Positions 12,268 to 13,251 of a stretch of 13,251 nt of DNA are shown piece by piece. Within the stretch, counting starts at the first letter, position 1. Each line of letters opens with the position of its first letter. This stretch comes from CANHBY01 sp031376995 (GTDB lineage Bacteria; Pseudomonadota; Gammaproteobacteria; Burkholderiales; Burkholderiaceae_C). Position numbers and translations under genes: made by a program. The notes under the pieces were generated by a model. The model saw nothing but the letters and a program-made list of their open reading frames with translations, was not told the DNA's origin and made no database searches. Location of the stretch: assembly GCA_031376995.1 (NCBI GenBank), contig JANMEO010000158.1, positions 1 to 13,251 on the forward strand. Direction: 5' to 3'.

Positions 12268-12846
12268 ATGGTGTCAGACGAACTACCCACCGAGCGCCAA
12301 GCGCTCAGAAGCAAACTGATCGCAGCGCGGCAAGCTTTGCCAGATCGCCTCGAGCGCGCCGTGCATTTGCAAAACGTGTTGCGTGTGTGGTTGGCTGGTC
12401 GGCATGAGACCGCCATCGGCGCTTATTGGCCAATCAAGGGCGAGTTTGACCCCTTGCCCGCCCTGTTCCGGTGGTCTGAGGCGGCACCTGATCGCTTGAT
12501 TGGTCTGCCAGTGGTCAACAAAGTCCAAGGCTCTTTGCGCTTTCATGAGTGGTTTCCAGGTTGTCCCACTGAGCTGGATGCCTACAACATCCCCAAGCCC
12601 AAAGGCACTGATGTGTTTCAGCCTGACATGCTGCTTTTGCCCTGCGTTGGCTACGGCCCTGCGGGGGTGCGTTTGGGTTACGGGGGGGGGTTTTATGAGC
12701 GAACAGTGTTGAGCCTTGAGCCGCGGCCATTGACCGTGGGCTTGTGTTACTCGAATGGCTTTTTACCCTTGCTGCGAGGCGCGCAGGGCGATTTGCCCTT
12801 GGACGCCTTGATCACCGATGACGGCGTGAGTTGGCAGCGCGAATGA
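12268..12846 (+). CDS. 5-formyltetrahydrofolate cyclo-ligase family protein (copy 2)
   Basis: This is a second MTHFS/YgfA-type protein, 192 residues from ATG 12268. The blocks match copy 1 in order: ALRSKLIAARQALPDR (12-27), AYWPIKGEFDPLP (52-64), QPDMLLLPCVGYGPAGVRLGYGGGFYER (118-145) with the common GYGGGFYER loop, and DALITDDGV near the end. Identity to copy 1 is low by eye outside these motifs, so this is an old duplication or two separately acquired paralogs. GGAG lies 3 bases before ATG 12268 but 6 bases before GTG 12271, so translation may start at either codon. A run of nine G within the catalytic loop codons is a potential slippage point. The pair is probably one operon. Confidence 0.87.
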   Translation: MVSDELPTERQALRSKLIAARQALPDRLERAVHLQNVLRVWLAGRHETAIGAYWPIKGEFDPLPALFRWSEAAPDRLIGLPVVNKVQGSLRFHEWFPGCPTELDAYNIPKPKGTDVFQPDMLLLPCVGYGPAGVRLGYGGGFYERTVLSLEPRPLTVGLCYSNGFLPLLRGAQGDLPLDALITDDGVSWQRE

Positions 12847-12925
12847 GATGCACCTATTCGAGGGGTTGACCTCAGCGTCAAGCAACGAGACGATGGGGTC
12901 ATTGCAGTGCCACCTCTGGATTAAA

Positions 12926-13123
12926 ATGACAACTCCATTTTCCTCCTCGTCTTCTTCCTCCCCCTCGCCTTTCAATTCAGCCCCTGTGCCTAGAGGTGCC
13001 ACTGGCACCCCTTTTGAGGCCACGGCGCGTGCTTTGCTAGAGTTGCGCTTACAAATGGAGCGTTTGCACGCTCAGCTGCAATATCTCAAGCTGTTGCGCA
13101 AACTCGGCGTCAAGCGGCTTTAA
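12926..13123 (+). CDS. Small hypothetical protein, Ser-rich N-terminus with C-terminal helix
   Basis: I do not recognise this 65-residue protein. It starts MTTPF followed by seven serines and a Pro/Ser-rich stretch (SPSPFNSAPVPRG), then from about residue 33 a strongly amphipathic segment, ALLELRLQMERLHAQLQYL, and the basic tail KLLRKLGVKRL. The second half has heptad-like Leu spacing suggestive of a coiled coil or oligomerisation helix. There is no signal peptide or membrane segment. The frame opens at 12848, but the first 26 codons lack a ribosome site and look non-coding. ATG 12926 follows TGGATTAAA, a weak site. It lies 79 bp after the second 5-FCL gene and could be in the same transcript. 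Confidence 0.6.
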   Translation: MTTPFSSSSSSSPSPFNSAPVPRGATGTPFEATARALLELRLQMERLHAQLQYLKLLRKLGVKRL

Positions 13124-13251
13124 GGATCTGGCCCGGAATAACTTGGCTATTTCTCGCTTGCCCTGGCGGCCCATTGCTGCGTTGCGACCCTTGCCAAGGC
13201 CACCAGCCTTGGCCGCGGCTCGCGCCTTGCACTGGACCCCCATGGCAGCGC

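Noticed and set aside
13124..13251. Possible gene start at the right edge (open frames on both strands, e.g. minus ATG near 13243 or an open plus frame from 13125)
   Set aside because: Neither strand shows a recognised domain or a convincing ribosome site. The minus frame is Ala/Lys/Arg-rich and runs through the small plus-strand gene. Too little sequence to decide.

Overview
The window looks like chromosomal DNA from a betaproteobacterium of the order Burkholderiales, most like the Comamonadaceae (Limnohabitans, Rhodoferax or Polaromonas type). This rests on my recognition of the protein families and on the order 5-FCL / slt / NDUFA9-like gene; no database search was possible. Most of the window is ordinary housekeeping and envelope genes. 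The irregular parts are a decayed metal ATPase carrying a small mobile element, several simple repeats placed at gene boundaries, and a hairpin-rich leader.

Layout. 1-608 (-): the 5' two thirds of a kilobase of a secreted protein gene that runs off the left edge in a Pro-Ala linker. 609-1223: no convincing gene. 1224-2387 (+): YbdK-type carboxylate-amine ligase. 2456-4725 (-): a translationally coupled pair, a PAP2 phosphatase followed by an EptA/MCR-type phosphoethanolamine transferase, probably a lipid A or envelope modification unit. 4886-5413 (-): a DUF1003 membrane protein with a leader full of hairpins. 5539-6905 (+): a heavy-metal P1B-type ATPase pseudogene. Its transmembrane CPC region is split by a 124-bp element with 14-bp perfect terminal inverted repeats and a 5-bp target duplication; removing the element and one duplication restores the reading frame exactly. 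6889-8349 (-): CPD photolyase. 8434-9402 (-): NDUFA9-like atypical SDR. 9470-9525: a heptamer repeat array touching the stop codon of the next gene. 9519-11666 (-): Slt70-like lytic transglycosylase. 11683-12240 and 12268-12846 (+): two tandem, diverged 5-formyltetrahydrofolate cyclo-ligase family genes, the first head-to-head with slt. 12926-13123 (+): a 65-residue hypothetical protein. 13124-13251: nothing assignable.

How the genes relate. The PAP2/EptA pair has one shared role (outer-leaflet phospho-group chemistry). slt and the first 5-FCL share a start region with almost no room for separate promoters. The other neighbours look like independent housekeeping units. I see no phage, CRISPR, toxin-antitoxin or defence locus. 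The most notable novelty candidates are the small mobile element, the DUF1003 leader, and the homopolymer or short-repeat tracts placed at positions that could affect expression.
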